A program made the position numbers and the translations under genes. The notes beneath the pieces were generated by a model, which was not told the origin of the DNA, did not search any database, and worked only from the letters and a program-made list of their open reading frames with translations. A stretch of 44,895 bases of DNA from Beijerinckiaceae bacterium (GTDB taxonomy: Bacteria; Pseudomonadota; Alphaproteobacteria; Rhizobiales; Beijerinckiaceae), in contig JAUXWZ010000172.1 of the NCBI GenBank assembly GCA_030684835.1, positions 1 through 44,895 on the forward strand, written 5' to 3'. Positions 43,118 to 44,895 of the stretch are shown piece after piece (position 1 is the stretch's first letter; each line of letters opens with the position of its first letter).

Positions 43118-44895
43118 TCATGACGGATCCTCGTCTTGGTAGACCCATACGGCGGGGTTTTCGACGGGCAGCACGGCCCCGGTCTGCGGGCACTTGTAAT
43201 GGCTCGGCATGACCGAAAGCAGCTCCGGCGAGATCTCGCCTGTGGCAGGATCGATCCGGTCGCGTCCTGTTTCTAGCGCCATGCCCTCGACGCAGAGGTA
43301 GCCGTATTTACTACGTTCGGCGGCGAGACCGACAACACTGGCGGCTGCTCCGCGGACGTACTTCACGTAACCCTTGGTCGTGAGGACACCAAGCCGATCA
43401 CGGATCACCGTTTGTCCGCCAAGCCCCGCCTTGTTCTCGAAGGCTTCGGCAAAACTCGTCATCGTGTACATCTTGCCGGCGCGCGCTTCGTCGTAGATCA
43501 GGCCGAGGATCGCCTCGTTCTTTCTGTCGCGCTCCGCGTCGTGCTTCGCGCCTGCTTCGGCGCGCACGAGTCGCTCGTTCAGGGGGTTGATCTCGATCCA
43601 TTGTCCACCAACCTTGTCGATCAGCTTCGACGTCAGCGCAGGACCGTTACGCAGTTCGATTTCCAGTTTGCGCTCGCGCGCGTCTTCGTCAGGCCGGTGC
43701 ATGAGCAGCCCCGTAGTATAAAAGCCGCGCAACGCACTTGCGCCGGAAAGCGCGAGAAATGGATCGTCCTTGACCTGCAGCTTCGAGAGCTTCTTGGTGT
43801 GGTGGGCGAGGATCACGCCGCAATCAGGATTGACGTAATCGCGCAGCACCTCGACGCGCTCTTTCAGAAAGAACATCATGGCGGTGTTGTCATTCTCGCC
43901 GCCGCCATCGGGCCCGCCATCGAAGAGATTGCGAATCGGATCGATACAGAGAATGTCGACGGATGCGTCGGAGAAAGCTCGCTGGACTGCCTGCGCCACA
44001 CGGACACTGCCTTCGTTGTCCAGGAGCATCTTTAGTTTGGGTGTCGCCACGAAGTTATTGCGGGCGCCCTCCAGAATGTCTGGCGGCAGCGCGATCTGCT
44101 TCAGCCTCTCGCGCAGGTAGTGGTACTGAATCTCGGCCTGCAGATAGAACACCCGCAGCGGGCGTGGCGGCGTGAAGCCGAGGAATGGCTGCCCCGCGGC
44201 CATATGGACGAGCCAGGAAATCAGAAGGTCGCTTTTCCCAACTTTGGGCGCGCCTCCCAGCACGAGAAGCCCACCTGGCGTCAGTACGCGCGGCGCTATG
44301 ATGTCCTCAGGCATAGGGCTCACGTCATCCAGCAATGCGCCGAGGCTGAAGGCAGGCATCACCTGCGGCGCAGGCGCTCGGGCGTCAAGACGGATCAGCG
44401 GCGGTCCATATTTCTCGACGTGGCGCTCCCAGAGACGCTCGGACTCACGCATCAGGCGCTCGACCGCCCATTGTGGGCGTAGCATAGCGGCGTTGTAGCC
44501 ACAGATGCCCTCCCAGCCCTCGTCCTTCGACATACGGCCCTCGTGGACCATCCGGATGAAGTGACCGATGGCGGCGCTGGCGCCTTCGAACCGCGACCAG
44601 TCATCCTGCGCGCCTTCGCGCACGGGCGTCACCAGCACGTCGCCGACTCCGGGCTTGTCCGGGTTGGCGAACTCCGGCTGCAGCGAGATGCCGGGAGCTG
44701 GCGGCATATCGATGACGGCTTCGGCGAACTCGTCGAGATGCCGCTCCATGAGCGGATTGTGTCCGACGATGCGCACCAGGGTCTTCAGGCTATTTTTATA
44801 ATAGATGCTTCCCGCCACGCGGATCGGCTGGTGGGCCGACCGGAAATGCATGTCGCCGCCTACCTTGGCTGCGATGTCGGCGCGCAGCCGACAGA
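43118..44895 (-). CDS. RepA-like hexameric helicase/primase (AAA_25), partial at window edge
   Basis: The frame is open to the right edge: codons before the first internal ATG (44851) continue as RLRADIAAKVGGD into HQPIRVAGSIYYKN, which looks like the end of a primase-polymerase or RepB-type domain. The annotated Met is therefore probably internal and the gene is truncated. A RecA-like RSF1010-RepA helicase domain follows: Walker A LVLGGAPKVGKSDLL, Walker B VDILCIDPIRNL, and VILAHHTKKLSK. A C-terminal winged-helix-like region (TSFAEAFENKAGLGGQTVIR) and a small tail with CPQTGAVLP complete it. It unwinds DNA for replication of a phage or integrated element. It is the first visible gene of the minus-strand early operon. 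Confidence 0.85.
   Translation of the reverse strand, partial: CRLRADIAAKVGGDMHFRSAHQPIRVAGSIYYKNSLKTLVRIVGHNPLMERHLDEFAEAVIDMPPAPGISLQPEFANPDKPGVGDVLVTPVREGAQDDWSRFEGASAAIGHFIRMVHEGRMSKDEGWEGICGYNAAMLRPQWAVERLMRESERLWERHVEKYGPPLIRLDARAPAPQVMPAFSLGALLDDVSPMPEDIIAPRVLTPGGLLVLGGAPKVGKSDLLISWLVHMAAGQPFLGFTPPRPLRVFYLQAEIQYHYLRERLKQIALPPDILEGARNNFVATPKLKMLLDNEGSVRVAQAVQRAFSDASVDILCIDPIRNLFDGGPDGGGENDNTAMMFFLKERVEVLRDYVNPDCGVILAHHTKKLSKLQVKDDPFLALSGASALRGFYTTGLLMHRPDEDARERKLEIELRNGPALTSKLIDKVGGQWIEINPLNERLVRAEAGAKHDAERDRKNEAILGLIYDEARAGKMYTMTSFAEAFENKAGLGGQTVIRDRLGVLTTKGYVKYVRGAAASVVGLAAERSKYGYLCVEGMALETGRDRIDPATGEISPELLSVMPSHYKCPQTGAVLPVENPAVWVYQDEDPS

Noticed and set aside
42876-43121. 81-codon minus-strand frame coupled by ATGA to the helicase stop
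   Set aside because: Its sequence is dictated by the CAGATTTCGGA repeats and it has no domain. The ATGA overlap alone is not enough, although a repeat-encoded peptide cannot be excluded.

Overview
The window looks like a chromosome segment of an alphaproteobacterium of the order Hyphomicrobiales (Rhizobiales). The reasons are moderately high GC, four HWE/HisKA_2 sensor kinases, a methanogen-output-domain protein, a DUF1236 protein, a phasin-like domain and a DUF7220-type gene. No rRNA, tRNA or CRISPR array was seen, and the species cannot be named from this sequence.

Layout. 0.3-4.3 kb (minus): the end of a surface-polysaccharide cluster with a hexapeptide acyltransferase, a WcbI-type protein and a large two-domain glycosyltransferase. 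5.4-6.6 kb: a hemerythrin-like/phasin-like fusion behind a perfect GGAAC-N16-CGTT match, the EcfG general-stress promoter consensus; a decayed fatty-acid desaturase follows. 7.0-16.3 kb: a signalling region. It holds a minus-strand operon (one-TM protein, double-domain KaiC-like ATPase, HisKA_2 kinase), a cheB remnant, a plus-strand operon (MetOD1 protein, PAS-HisKA_2 kinase, receiver), a PAS-PAS HWE kinase and a convergent membrane-bound HWE kinase.

17.2-27.0 kb: ion, stress and small-protein genes (MgtC/SapB, amphi-Trp, NhaR, TerC, universal stress protein, DUF1236 and several small conserved hypotheticals) separated by long gene-poor gaps. 27.3-34.0 kb: redox, NAD and DNA repair. It holds a thioredoxin-reductase-like flavoprotein, an NAD+ synthase-PncC fusion broken by an in-frame amber codon, an alkB-mpg alkylation repair pair (mpg frameshifted), a DUF72 protein, and an ATP-dependent DNA ligase coupled to a separate LigD-type polymerase. 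34.1-40.5 kb: a treZ-malQ-treY operon for making trehalose from maltodextrins, with treY frameshifted near its 3' end. 41-44.9 kb: an early module of a phage or other mobile element with a RepA-like primase/helicase (cut by the window edge), a repeat array, a frameshifted RuvC-like nuclease, a hypothetical protein, a strong terminator and a DUF7220 protein.

The most striking points are the hemerythrin-phasin fusion and its stress promoter; the compact KaiC/kinase/membrane-protein operon; the cluster of otherwise intact genes broken by single lesions between 28.6 and 42.3 kb (three -1 frameshifts and one amber); the iteron-like CAGATTTCGGA array beside the helicase; and a motif shared by the nhaR promoter and the region upstream of terC. 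Pseudogene remnants at 4.3, 6.7, 10.5, 19.6 and 27.1 kb suggest a segment under active decay.
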